Assembly: GCA_027574665.1 (NCBI GenBank)
Contig: CM050651.1
Location: 6,697,501-6,761,500 of the forward strand
DNA from: Rhynochetos jubatus
Lineage: Eukaryota; Chordata; Aves; Eurypygiformes; Rhynochetidae
Length of the DNA stretch: 64,000 nt
Direction: 5' to 3'
Shown piece after piece: positions 36,576-48,677 of this stretch. The notes under the pieces are model-generated. The model was not told the DNA's origin. It searched no databases and was given only the letters and a program-made list of their open reading frames with translations. A program made the translations under genes and the position numbers. How positions within the stretch are numbered: position 1 is the first letter of the stretch; each line of letters begins with the position of its first letter.

Positions 36576-36658
36576 CTCAGAAGGTTTTCGGTCTTCATGT
36601 CTGGAACTCGAAGTCCTCCGACGTCGAGATCTGGAATGCTGGGACCAGGTGGACAGAC
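36576..36658 (-). CDS. JADE1: JADE1 exon 3
   Basis: The acceptor is ATCCTAG before 36658 and the donor GAG|GTATTT is at 36576/36575. Two bases complete the serine codon split with exon 2, then 27 codons (residues 19-45) read [19 protein letters not shown] and HEDRKPSE. It is a basic, serine-rich, probably unstructured segment. Phase agrees on both sides, although the exon is only 83 bases. Confidence 0.95.
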
Positions 36659-39600
36659 CTAGGATACAGAAATGATCATCTGCAGACCCCGCTGTCATCT
36701 ATCAATAAAAGCCTTGGCTCTCGCTCCACACCCAAGAAGGCGGATTGATTTCAGTGGCACTGTATGAGCAAGGCAAAGCAGAGGCAGCCTTCTCTGACAA
36801 ACCTCCGAAAGACTCTTTCAAAATGAACCAGGAAATAACAGTTCCTCAGTTGTAAATTGCTGTGATCACCCTTCTGGTTTGGTTTTGGTTGTAATTTTCT
36901 ACTGCTACACGCATGCATCGGCTGCACTGCACTTACTGGCCTTCCACCCAGCATTTGAAGAAAGCTGCCCTGTAACATGCTTCCCTGAGCATCAATAAAC
37001 CACTCTCTGCAGCCTGCAGATCCCACAGATGTACTCTGTGAAGCTAGTGTTTTGATGGCCTCAGTATCTCTACCGGTTACCCAATTTTTACCAGAGCAAG
37101 CCTCTTCAAAACCAAGCACGCTGCCACGCACTCAGCAGAGCCCACCAAACAACCTGTTGTCTCTTCTCCTGAGCGAATCTCTCAGTGTGGTTGTACAATT
37201 TTTGTCCGCATAATTATTCATTACATTCCAAACAAATTATACCTTTTGCCTTCAAACCTTTTGACAGCGTGTCTGTCAGCTTTCAGAAATATTCTAACAG
37301 GGGTAAAGGGAGAAGAGAAAGCGTCTACACCCCGTTGACAAGGTAGTGCTTTGACACCAGGGTATATTATACCCGTGCAAAGCAATTCGTTCCAATTCAG
37401 TAAGATTTACAGGAAGGGCAGGTGTTTTCCAGTACCACCTACACAGCAGTCATGAAAAAACAGCCAGTAAATCCTTATGGGTTGGCGAGATGAAGGACTC
37501 GTAAGAAAGCCTGTATGGTTGGGAAGCCAGGACCTACATGTCGAACTCTGAAGGATCAACACAGATTGTGCAACTCTGGGCATTAATTTAGACAAATAAA
37601 ACAGAACCAATGCAAGGGCCTTCCCACACTGCTCCTTCCCACACTGCCTGGGCACATCGACGCTGGGAGTAAGAAGTGTAAGGCTACAGTCCTTAAGAGC
37701 AACGTCACCTCACATCATCCAGCAGAAACCTTGATGGAGCAGAAAGCGCTGTTCAAAAACAGATGGCAGAGGATAGGGTAATTTCTCTACTAAACCAAAA
37801 ATCATTTTCAAAGTGAAGTGACTGTCCAAGAATTTCATTGGAAAGATATGGCCGAGTAACAAGTCATCAGAAGAATTTGTTATGTTGTATTTAAGCTTTT
37901 ATCCTCTCTTTTCACTTAGTAATACATTAAGGAACCTGCCCCAGTAAAAACCACTCTCTAACACAGCAGTGAACAGCAGGTGTTACACAGAACACGCATA
38001 ATGGTCAAAATTGACACAAGGTACGCAGCAAATGGCTAAAACTTTTATCTTCTTGGTTAAAAATACAGAAAAGATTATTGTAAGCGAATGTCAGTGGTTT
38101 AATATAAAAGCTGGTGATTTGAAAGGTTTTTAAGGTGGCACTTTTCCTAAGCTTCTCTATTTTACAGTTCCAGTTGAATGTTCTCTTAAAAAAGACTAAA
38201 GAAGAAACCACAAGCAGCAGTATAAACCTCTTCCAAGGATCCCATCAGCCCGTACCCAACCTCAACCTACAAAGTCAGAGGGGAGTGAGTGAAATCACCA
38301 AGAAAGGGTCAGATATACAGCTAAAATTCACAACAGAAAAACAGATTTTTCCTGCAATATAACAACATAAATACTAACATTGTAACATTCAGAAGATGTG
38401 ATTTCTTTAATCAACAGCCTCACTAGAAGACAGGCCACATACATACCCATACAGATGAGCATTTAATTCTCACGGGTTCTGATACTTTCCATCGGCAAGA
38501 CATTGTACCTGTCCAACGACCTGCCCCTCAGGAATTCAGCTCGTCAGACCACCACAGCAGCCGGTCACACACTTTGGAATTTCTAATTCACCTGTGGACC
38601 TGAGTGCCTTGTACACTGCTGGACTTGGGGGAGGGAGCCTGCAGGCAGGATAACGGATTAAGAACAACAAGCTGTATTGGCAAAGTGGTGTTTGACCGTG
38701 AAGTTTGTGGGAGAAGAGCTGGTGGGCCGAGAGGCTTTAATACAGTTGTTCCCAAGTAACACGGGCATCTGGCAAAAGTAGAGCAGCAGCAGTAGGAGGT
38801 ACTTCTGGATCCATACCCATGTGCTTCAGTTCAGCTCTGGCGACAACTTATCATTAAGCAAGCATATGGGCTTCTGGGATTTTTGAATGTGGGAATTAAA
38901 AGATGGATTTCCAGGTCTCTCTCATGCCACAGAGAAGCTACAAAGGGGAAGAGGAACATAATCCCTACCATATCTTCCATCTCCATTTCTTTACTGTGTC
39001 ATCTGCAGGTGCTACACATCAAAAGAGTGTCCAGAACGTGTACTTCTATTTTAGACACAGTCCATATACACAACGGTGAGGCCGCCAGGTTAACCAACTA
39101 TTCTGTGCAACGTGAAAGGTCAACTCAAGTGCTATATGAACGCACACTACGTAAATTTTCCATGCATAAGGGACAACTCAAACTCAGCCAGCCTTCCTCA
39201 GGATATATGATGATGAGTGTTTTTTCCACACCAAATAACTTCCTGCAATGAATAAGGGAAGAAACAGTTTCTCATCTAGTTCTGTAATAGCTGTTTCCTT
39301 GCACATAAAACTGGTGAACGCACAGTGAAAACACACAATGTTTTTACTAACTTACTGAAGAGACTCCTGTATTTTTCTGAGCAGGGTAATCTGACTGCAC
39401 ATAATACTAGGAGAAAAAGGTGGAAGAGTATCTCAAGGGACTGAGATTTCACTACCCACTAAGATCTGTAACTGTAGCTAACAGATGACCTTTGGCAAGG
39501 GCTTCACTTCAACAGGGAAAACATTTACTCACTGAATAAACAAACCCCAACTACAAGGCATACATTCACAGACTCCAACAACCACCACCTCTTAGAAGTG

Positions 39601-41113
39601 CAAGACACTGAAGGAGCCAGTCAGATGACAGTAAAATATCCAGCCCATAACAGTATTAAACATAACTACTTTTGAAATCTCAAGTACAAATTTCAACTCT
39701 GCTTCATGGCAAAATATCACTGCCTTCAGCAGCGCCAAGACCAGGTCACTGAATTACTCAAAGCTGCTTTCATTAACCAGCAACCCACCCACTCTGAGTG
39801 TGCCAATAAAAGTGCAGGAGGAAAACAAAGGATGCGATTTGTCTTTTAAGCATCCTTTCCATATTCTCATACCTAATCCAGAAGAGGGACCTCACTGAAA
39901 GAAAAATTTCACCAGCAATTACAGCTACTTCAGTGATTAATGATCTGATTTTTACGTCTAAATACGTGAAGTAAGAACCACTCCTGGATTCTACGGAAAG
40001 AACAATCCACTGTGGTCAAAACAAACACAGGATTCACAACAGCTCTTCTGTATTATTAAAGCCCATGAACCTAACTGAGTTATTTTAGAAGCATTCCAGA
40101 CACTTTCCACCAATACGATCCTCTTGCATTAAGTATCCAAATGACTACATTCATCAACAGCTTCCTGAACACCAGCCTCAGTCCCAAACTGGATTAGAAT
40201 CACCAAGACTAGAAAAACAACTAAAGATCAAGACAGAGTTAAACCCAGTTTTGGTAAAGTAACAACAAAAAAAAAAAAAACTTAAGTCTGAATCCCTGGG
40301 ATTTGGAAGATATAAAACTTTTGTAAGAAATCATTATATACCTCATGGGAGAAACAAGTTCAGAAGATGGAAAATTAATGAGATGTTAAGAGAGCCCATA
40401 CTACCAAAAGCCATGTGAGTAACAGTGAATATGAAAAATACACACTCCAAAGCATGAAGCTAAACAAACACATCCAAAACATGCATCACTATCATTAGAC
40501 ATCAGAGATAAAAGGTGTCTTATTCAGTGCCTATCCTGCTACATGATGGTGCAAGTTAAGGGTGAACACAGTAGCCTAACTAGCAGCATCACTCCAGGAG
40601 ATGCGCCAAGTCCATTCCGATTCTTTTAGACCTGGGATCCTTTCAGACGGCCTAGGTGTTCGTATGCTTTGAAAGGTTTTCATCACTGAGAACAACAGGA
40701 GGAGGATCATACTCTTACTACAAGTCTGTTTTCCCTTTGCATTTACCCACTTATAGACAAAAACCAAAAAGAGATCCCAAACCACTAACGAGGTGTAATT
40801 CACAGCGAGAGGCAAAGCTCTAACACACCGCTTGTGCTGGAAAAGTGACTTCTAAGACTTGAGTAGAAAAACTTTCTGTTCCCCTAGGCTATTATATACA
40901 CCTTATACTGCAAAGACAGGGGTTTTATAATACTGCTTGAGGTGGGTTGACCCTGCCTGAAGGCCAAGTGCGCACCAAAGCCGCTCTGTCACTCCCCGGC
41001 CTCAGCTGGGCAGGGGAGAGAAAATGTAAGGCTCATGGATTGAGATAAGGACAGGGAGAGATCACTCACCAACTACCAGCATGGGCAAAACAGACTTGAC
41101 TCAGGAAAACTAA

Positions 41114-41119
41114 TTTATT
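41114..41119 (-). terminator. Poly(A) signal AATAAA inside the solo LTR
   Basis: TTTATT on the plus strand reads AATAAA on the LTR sense strand, within GGTAATAAATTAG. Because the LTR has the same orientation as JADE1, this signal could be used by JADE1 pre-mRNA. Usage is not shown by sequence alone. Confidence 0.6.
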
Positions 41120-41337
41120 ACCAATCAAATCAGAGTAGGATAATGAGTAATAAAACCAAATCTTAAAACACCTTCCCCCTACCGTTCCTGCTGGGCTCAG
41201 CTTAACTCCCGATTTCTCTACCTCCTCTCGTCGAGCATCACAGAGAGACTGGGAATGTGGGTTTCCCAGCCAGCCCATCACACGTTATCTCTGCCACTCC
41301 TTCCTCCTCAGCAGGAAGATTCCTCACACTCTGTGCC

Positions 41338-41586
41338 TGCTCTAGCGTGGGTTCCCTCCCACAGGGTGCAGCCCTTCAGGAGGAGCCTGCTCCAGCCTGG
41401 GTCCCTACAGGTCACAAATCCTACCAGCAAATCTGCTCCAGCCCGGGCTCTTCTCTCCACAGGGTCACAGCTCCTGTCAGGAGCCTACTCCAGTGCGGGC
41501 TTCCCACAGGGTCACAGCCTCCTTCAGGCACCCCCCTGCTCTAGCGTGGGGTCCTCCATAGGCTGCAGGGGGATCTCTGCCCCACC
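41338..41586 (-). repeat. Degenerate internal tandem repeat of the LTR
   Basis: Five copies of a motif like tgctccagcctggg (plus strand) start at 41338, 41388, 41434, 41486 and 41537, about 46 to 52 bases apart, with intervening blocks also related (acagggtcacagc, cttcagga). The array belongs to the U3-like part of the LTR and is not an independent satellite. Confidence 0.8.
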
Positions 41587-43696
41587 ATGACCCTCCATGG
41601 CTGCCGGGCACGGCCGACATCACCATGGTCTACATCACAGACTGCCAGGGAATCTGTGCTCCGGCACCTGGAACACTTCCTCCCACTCCTTCTCCACTGA
41701 CCTTGGTGTCTGCAGAGCTGTTTCTCTCACATAATCTCACTCCCCTCTTCAGCTGCAATTGAGGTTGCAGGGTTTTTCCCCTACTCAAACATCGCTACCA
41801 CCAGCACTGATGGGCTCAGCGACGGCCAGCGTTGGGTCCGTCTTGCAGCCGGCTGGCATCGGCTGTGTCGAACACGGGGGAGGCTTCTAGCAGCTTCTCA
41901 CAGAAGCCACCCCTGTAGCCCTGCTGCTCCCAAAACCTTGCCATGCAAACCCAATACACCGCTACAGGGTGTATTTAACACATACACGTGATAATAAAAG
42001 AGAACAATCAAGGAGTGTGAATTCTTTTTCCATAGAAGAACCCACACTTCCCAGAAGGAAACATATGATCGACTTTAACTGTATCAACTTATTAATCATC
42101 TGTCAAGAATATGTTTCGATTCCAAAAATGCCCATCAAGAAGAAAATTCCTCGGAACCAATAAAGCAATTCAAGCCCCACAACTAGTACACTCCTCAGCA
42201 CCAGCAGAAAAGGCTCAGCTATTAGGTATCATGCACAAGGCTGTTGTAAAGCCACCTGCAAGGCACCCAACTGTGTCCCTGGAGAACTACCTGCTGCTAC
42301 AGCCTCTGAACGCTTCAAAGCCTCAGATCACGGTGCGTCTGAAAGCACTTCTCCCACGGTAAACACACTCCCGCTACAGCATTACACTGGGCAGCACAGC
42401 AGAGCAGAACACCCCTGATATGGATGGATGTCTGGCTGTCATTTCTGCTTAACACTGGCATTTCCAGATGCCTACACTGTCCCTCAACTCACTCTGAGAC
42501 CAACAAGGTGCTGCTGCCAACACGCTGTCAGAAAGATCTGCAGCCTGAGGAGAAAACAGAGCTGCTCAGAGTCCCCCCATTCACTGCCTGGCCCGCAACT
42601 CCCTACAGGAAGGTTTTATGTCACTTACAAATAACTCTGTATGTTTAGACCCAAACTCCATCACAAATAAAACAGAAGCAGACTATTCCAAGGGCAGTTT
42701 TCCATTATGTTAGGTACAGAAAGAGCTGTCTGTGCAGAAGGCTTCAAGCCTTATCGCAGAGAAAGCAGCATGTATGCAAACACAACATATGACAGTGTTG
42801 CACATAGCCAAATTGCCCTTCTCATGTTTCTGTTGCTGGAGGATTTGCCCATCTATCTTCCTTCTCCCTACATAATAGTGTATTATTACACAATAATCTC
42901 ATTCAAGATCAAAACAGAAAAAGCAACAGGCTTCTATCTCTTGTCAACACCGATCCTACTCAAAATTGAGTGTGACTTGACAAACTACCCAATTGCAGCT
43001 GCAGAACAGTGCACGGATCCGTATGATCTCTGCAGTGCTTTACAGCGTGGCACAATTGCTCAGTATCTGACGCACATAATGAACAGCCTTCGCCGCTCCC
43101 TGTCACAGCCGCTCAATACAAGCTCCCTCCTATGATGCCTTTTCTCAGGAGCACACATCTGAGATTTATAATCTCAAAGAACACACAGATAACCTTGCGC
43201 AGGCACATGTCACTTTCCTGAGTGAGGAATTCCTAGATCCCATCTTACTTTTTATCCCAAGACCCAAGTGCCACTCCAGCTCCCCAGCCCAAGGCTTCCC
43301 ACTGCAGCAGTGTTCGACCTTAACAGCATGCAAGGCTTTAGCACAAGTTTAAAACAGGTTATCAAAGTCAGTTTGAGCACCTCCCACGCTAGCATTCACA
43401 GGTTGGTAACATGTTGTCAGCCCTTAAAATCCAGGGGAGTTAGGGGTACTCAATATTAGCAGCCTTGTAAAGAAAAACAGACCTTTCCAAAACAGGTGGT
43501 GATGATTACGTGGTGTCCCTTCTACAGATGAGATAGCCTATCAGCCCAGGGAAGTCCTTTAAATCATTCTTCCAGACTGCTCAAAGACGTAACAACTTTG
43601 CCAAAAGTCACCCTGCCCCAGAGAGCCCAACCTTCAGGTAAGGTGCTAGTTCAGACCATTTGTCCTCCCTCCAAGTGCCACAACCCTTTCCCAAAG

Positions 43697-43760
43697 CATG
43701 CTGGTGACCACTAAACTTGCTGCTTTGCCATGCTGGTGACCACTAAACTTGCTGCTTTGC
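43697..43760 (+). repeat. Perfect 32-bp tandem duplication
   Basis: The unit catgctggtgaccactaaac followed by ttgctgctttgc occurs at 43697-43728 and is repeated exactly at 43729-43760. Perfect identity suggests a recent replication slippage event or a polymorphic two-copy repeat. Confidence 0.97.
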
Positions 43761-46700
43761 CCAAATTCTAGCACTGCAACTACATTACATTCTGTTGTTT
43801 AATTACCATCCCTCACCTACCAGCCAGTCCGACTGACAACTGAAAAACGTTCTTCGCTTCCTCTGCATGGAGCACAGCCCAGCACTGCAGCGTTATGCGC
43901 ACTGCTCAGCAACTGCCCCGTTTCAGGCCAGCAGCAGCTGCAACGCTGTGGTAAATGACGTACACACCTAAGGTGAAGTGTACACAACCTCTGTGAAGGC
44001 ACTCTGGGATCCATCTCAAACACAACGGGAAGCCACTGCAATGAAATGCCCTTTCTGAATCTAAGATCCCCATCATTCAGTCAGAACAATGGATATTGGC
44101 AAAATACGTGTAACTTAAAAATAACATTTGTTTAGCGATAATGGAATAAGGGTCCATTTGATTTACGGAACAATATTCCACAATCCGTAAGTATTAAATC
44201 TTTCATTTCTCACAAGTGATGTGAAACCTTGTACATCTTCAAGTATTTTTCACCAGCAAGTGTCTTCAGCTCTTCCCTCAGACATTCTGCTTGTAGGAGA
44301 ATGATGTGATGAATTGATAACCCCTCCAAGAATGAATGAAGAGGCATCACGGGAGCAAGTAAAGTGACCAAAACCATGCTCGGGATTCCTTGCTCATGGA
44401 AAACAGTGACCAAGCTCCCTGACATCAAGGAGGGCCTGGATTTCACCAAAGCTCCCTGCAATACGACCGCAGTGCTGAGATCTTGTCCACGTGTGCAAGC
44501 AACTTGTGCAAAAAGAACGTCCTGAAGCTATAAACGGAAACTACTCCACGGCACAACTTCATCTCACCAGGAAACAAAGCACACGGAATATTCAGCACAA
44601 ACCACCTTTGAAGATTTACAGACCAGTGAGGCTAAAAAGTCAGGTCAAACACTGAGCAGGACAGATACAATGGCTTCAGTATCGAACGTTTAATTAGAGG
44701 AAAACCTGGAATCATGAAGAGAAGGCGTATTTGAGACGGAGGAGCAAGATGAAACACGATGTAAAAAATTGCTTAAAAACTATCAGAGCCCTAAGCAGCC
44801 ATGCAGGTAACAGGGACCTAATTCAGATGGAGGTAAACATTACTCGTTTAGTTTAATACAGGTTTTGAAGAAGATGGCATGTACATCACAAGGCTTTTCC
44901 ACCAGGTCTGGCTAGTATTAACGTCGATTAGAGTTGCGGTGATACATTATCTGGAAAGGGACAGCAACCAACAAGCGGCAAAAAAAGGATTACTTGGAGG
45001 TGCCAATAATCTTAATAAACCCTTCCCCTAGCCTTTCCCAATACCATTCCTCTGTATTTAGACAAAAGTTCAAAATCCAGAACCATGCCTGCAGCCATTT
45101 TTCATTCAATTATAGTTCATGGACAAAGTGACCTATAATTTCAGAAAATGAAATCTCTGAGAACACACTCAGATAGCCAGGGACTAACTGCAGAACTGCT
45201 GTGCACAACTTTCACTGACACCTCTGGCTCTTCAATACGCTAGTTTGGCCTCATGTCTACGTGAGGATTTAGAACGCTGATTTTAAGGGGACACAGCTCA
45301 ACAACTTTCAGCAGTTAGGTTGAAGGACATAAAATACACACCCTGGGGGCTTGAAGTCTGCACTCAGCTTTTGGGAAAGAATCAAGTCAAGGGGCAAAAA
45401 AGAAGTGATGAGTAAAGTGAAGGTTCTACCTTTAAGCTGCAAGGCTGTAAAATACTGCAAATAATACATCACCACCCACACTACAGTATCGTACACAAGT
45501 CAGTAACTACATGTAGGTACTCTAGGATTGCAGCCATGCTGTTAAGAGTTCTTCTGTATTTCTCCCCTAAATGAAAACAATTCTCCCTTCTTTCATCTCA
45601 CAAAAGGAGAGCACCTTTGCCTTCCTCTCAAGAACTACAGATATGCTTCTATCTTCAGTATAATACATTTTTAGTGCTTGGGGTATGTATGAGGTTTGTT
45701 TTTCTGTCACCTTGAGTCTACCAAGGAAACTGATTCAGTTCAGTGACCTAAGGGAAAGCAATCTTTGTGTGGTTTTTTATTTAGATAAATTCCATCAATA
45801 GCAGCATCATTATTATTACCTTATAAATATTCAGGTTCCTGAGTTCAATAAAATAAAGTGAGTATTCCTTCATGCCAAAACATTTTCCAGGTAACACTAG
45901 CCTACATGCTGGAGTCTACCCCAGCCAAGCGCCATCATCCAGGTTGCTCCAACAGCATTTACCCAGTGGCACTCCTGATCAACCCGTGGTGCCTGATCAC
46001 ACACTCTGCTAAGGCACAGCATGAAAACTCCACTTCAGAACAGAAGCAGCCCAGCAGCGGGAAGCCCAGTCCTCACCTTGCCCGATGAGGGAGCGCAGCA
46101 CTGAGCTCTAAGCTGAGGGGCTATCAAGTTCGCCATGATGGGAACGCAAGCAGCGCACGGGAGGGTCAAGGGGTGCCGCTGACTGAAGGGAAGCAGATGT
46201 TTGGCAACGGATTCCAACTAAGTGTTGATTAAAATTTCAACTTTTCAATTAGAAGGCGGCTGTTTGAAGTGCACAGAATAGTCTATTTAATTGTTTTCCG
46301 CCTCCAGAAAATCTGAGAAAGAAAAATGGCTAGCAAAAAACTCAAAGCCTTCCACACTCAGCCCAGAAAGTCACAGAAATGTTTACCTTTTATTTTTTTA
46401 GGCAAAAAAATTTGCTTACGCTTCTAATGCTAGCATCACTACAGTGAATCAGAGATACTACTGACAAAGTACTAACACAGAAATTGACCTAGTGAGAATA
46501 ATCAGCAACACTGAAGAGGAGAAAAGATCAAATGCAAGTGAAAGCTGTAAGGAGAGACCCTTGACATTCAAAGGTAGTTGCAAGGGACTCCTGTAACAGG
46601 CAAAGCGGAGAGAAAGGGCCTGAGCGTCAGACACTGTTCTCGAGGAAGTGCGAATGACAAAAAGCCTGTTACATGTTATCACAGCTCCTGATTATTAGCC

Positions 46701-47924
46701 CTTGATCTTTCTGAACATGTGTATAGCAACAGAATGAATAGGCGGGAACCTGTATCTGAATTCGCCCCGTAACTTCACAAGGGGAAAAAACCATAATCAA
46801 GTCAAGAACAAACAAGTGTAATGAAAGGGAAGCGGTATGTATTTCAGATAATACCTGAACGTAATTTTTAAGTTTCACTGCCTTTTGCCATGTGATTTAT
46901 TCAACAAATAGTTATTCATATTAATTAGTCTTTAAAATAGAGATATCATAAAAGGGCAAGAGTGTGTTTTGCTTTTGCTAACTCATTTTCTTAGATTGTG
47001 ATCTAAGGAACAGATGAAAATACACTTTCTTGGAAAACATAATTCAGTAAGTCGACAGCTCTATTCCAGACAGTTATATATCAAGTGAGATTACAAACAA
47101 GCATTATAATCAGCAACAAATCAGTCAACTGTATCTATTTCAGAACTTCAATTTCAAGATTATCTGCTTCATATTTTATCTGGTAAAGCCTGTAAGACAA
47201 GGCACAAGAAGGGATCAAAGAGTAAAAAAGAAAACAGATAAGAGAGTGAAAATAAATGCTATTATCAAAATGAAACACTATTACATAAAGCTGCTAGGGA
47301 ATGAAAAAAGGGTAAAGCAGAATTCTAATGAAAGACATCACATTTGCTGCTACTTCTCTATTTTACAAGTGAAAACACCTCTATGTTGTGGGGAAGTGCG
47401 TGACTCACTTCAGGACATACACCTACTTCAATTTTTATAAGACCAAGTAAACTTCTAACCAAGAAAAACCAGGTCCGATTCAGGGTATTTTATTCCAAAA
47501 TCCCCCAACTGCAGGCAGTTCTCTAAAAACAAGACAAACGCCACACCTCTTTAATAGATTTCACTCTAATCCTTATTTGGACTAACTCCTAATCAGCTTG
47601 CTAGTTCTCACCTCCTTCCAATCCTTTTAGCACTCCTTCACTCCAGCAGTAGTTTCCCCAAGGTTTGCTTAAGGCGCCGATCTGGCCATACCTGAGCAGG
47701 CTCCCATGCAGCGCAGACGCACCCAAGACGCGCATGCAGTCACCTGCGCAGGGCCACGGCGCAGCCCAGGGCATGTCCTCAGAACAAAGCTTTCAAAGCA
47801 CACGCAACCCTCCCTGGTCATGCTGTGTTACACTGCAGACTGAAGTCCACAAAAGACTTCAGATTTAAAGATGTGAAGCCAGACAGATCAAATTAAAACC
47901 AAAAAATCTTTTTGACATCAGGTT

Positions 47925-48677
47925 CAGGACCACCTAAGGAAACTGAAGGTGCACAGGTCCATGGGACCTGATGAAATACGCCCATGGGTCCTGAAAGAAC
48001 TAGCGGATGAGGCTGCAAAACCTCTACCCACCATATTCAAGAAGTTGTCGTGGTCTGGTGAAGTTCCCAGTGACTGAAAAAGGAGAAACATAACCCCCAT
48101 CTTTAAAAAGGGAAGATAGGAGGATACAGGGAACTACAGGCCAGTCAGTCTCACCTCTGTGCCTGGCAAGATCATGGAGCAGATCCTCATGGAAACCATG
48201 CTAAGGCACATGGAAAATGAGAAGGTGACTGGTGACAGCCAACATGGCTTCACCAAGGACTGGAGCCCCCTCTCCTATGGGGACAGGCTGAGAGAGTTGG
48301 GCTTGTTCAGCCTGGAGAAGAGAAAGCTCTGGGGAGACCTTATAGCACCTTCCAGTACCTGAAGGGGTCAGCAAGGAACCTGGGGGGGACTTTTTATGAG
48401 GGCCTGTAGGGACAGAACAAGGGGTAATGGGTTTAAATTGAAAGCAGGGGGATTTAGATTAGATATCAGGGAAAAAAACTTCACTGAGTGGGTGGGGAGG
48501 CACTGGAACAGGACCCTAACCCTAACCCTAACCCCATCCCTGGAAGTGTCCAAGGCCAGGCTGGATGAGGCTTTGAGCAACCTGGTCTAGTGGAGGGTGT
48601 CCCTGCCCATGGCAGGGGGGTTGGAACTGGATGATCTTTATGGTCCCTTCCAACCCAAACCATTCTGTCATTCTATG
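47925..48677 (+). mobile_element. CR1 LINE copy, internally deleted, antisense to JADE1
   Basis: The left part (about 47925-48260) translates with interruptions into CR1 reverse transcriptase blocks (KVHRSMGPDEIRPWVLKEL, then [19 protein letters not shown] and SQHGFTK), with stop codons near 48077 and 48118. The right part starts abruptly at GACTGGAGCCCCCTCTCCTA and continues through GATTTAGATTAGATATCAGG to the 3' UTR, ending CATTCTGTCATTCTATG. The segment between the RT and C-terminal parts is missing, so the copy is internally deleted and non-coding. At 48514-48535 the conserved 3' block is replaced by telomeric repeats. Confidence 0.95.
48514..48535 (+). repeat. Interstitial telomeric repeat: three CCCTAA units plus CCCC
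   Basis: Three perfect CCCTAA units are followed directly by CCCC. They sit inside a CR1 copy between GGAACAGGA and CATCCCTGGAAG, where CR1 normally reads GGTTGCCCAGAGAAGCTGTG and a few more bases. On the minus strand the motif has four G-tracts (GGGG, GGG, GGG, GGG) separated by TTA, the canonical vertebrate telomeric G-quadruplex sequence, and it is in the sense strand of JADE1. Confidence 0.97.

Larger units (their letters stand above)
40938..41958 (-). mobile_element. Solo LTR of an avian ERVL-type endogenous retrovirus, sense to JADE1
   Basis: On the minus strand the element begins TGTATTGGGTTTGCATGG and ends GGGTCAACCCACCTCA. It contains the GGGGTGGCTTCTGTGAGAAG block, the ATGTGAGAGAAACAGCTCTG block, several degenerate copies of a TGGAGCAGG-containing unit, an AATAAA, and the AAGTCTGTTTTGCCCATG R/U5-like part. 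I know these from avian ERVL LTRs. The 5-bp flanks are ctgct and ccgct, a target duplication with one mismatch. No internal retroviral genes remain, so this is a recombined solo LTR of about 1021 bp. Confidence 0.88.

Noticed and set aside
41338..41586. Novel tandem array of about 50-bp units
   Set aside because: It is explained as the internal repeat of the ERVL-type LTR at 40938-41958.
47925..48260. Reverse-transcriptase-like frame as a functional gene
   Set aside because: It is a CR1 remnant with in-frame stops and an internal deletion.
48396..48590. Short frames with repeated TL/TLT or VRVR residues over the telomeric repeat
   Set aside because: These are artefacts of translating CCCTAA repeats and the CR1 tail.
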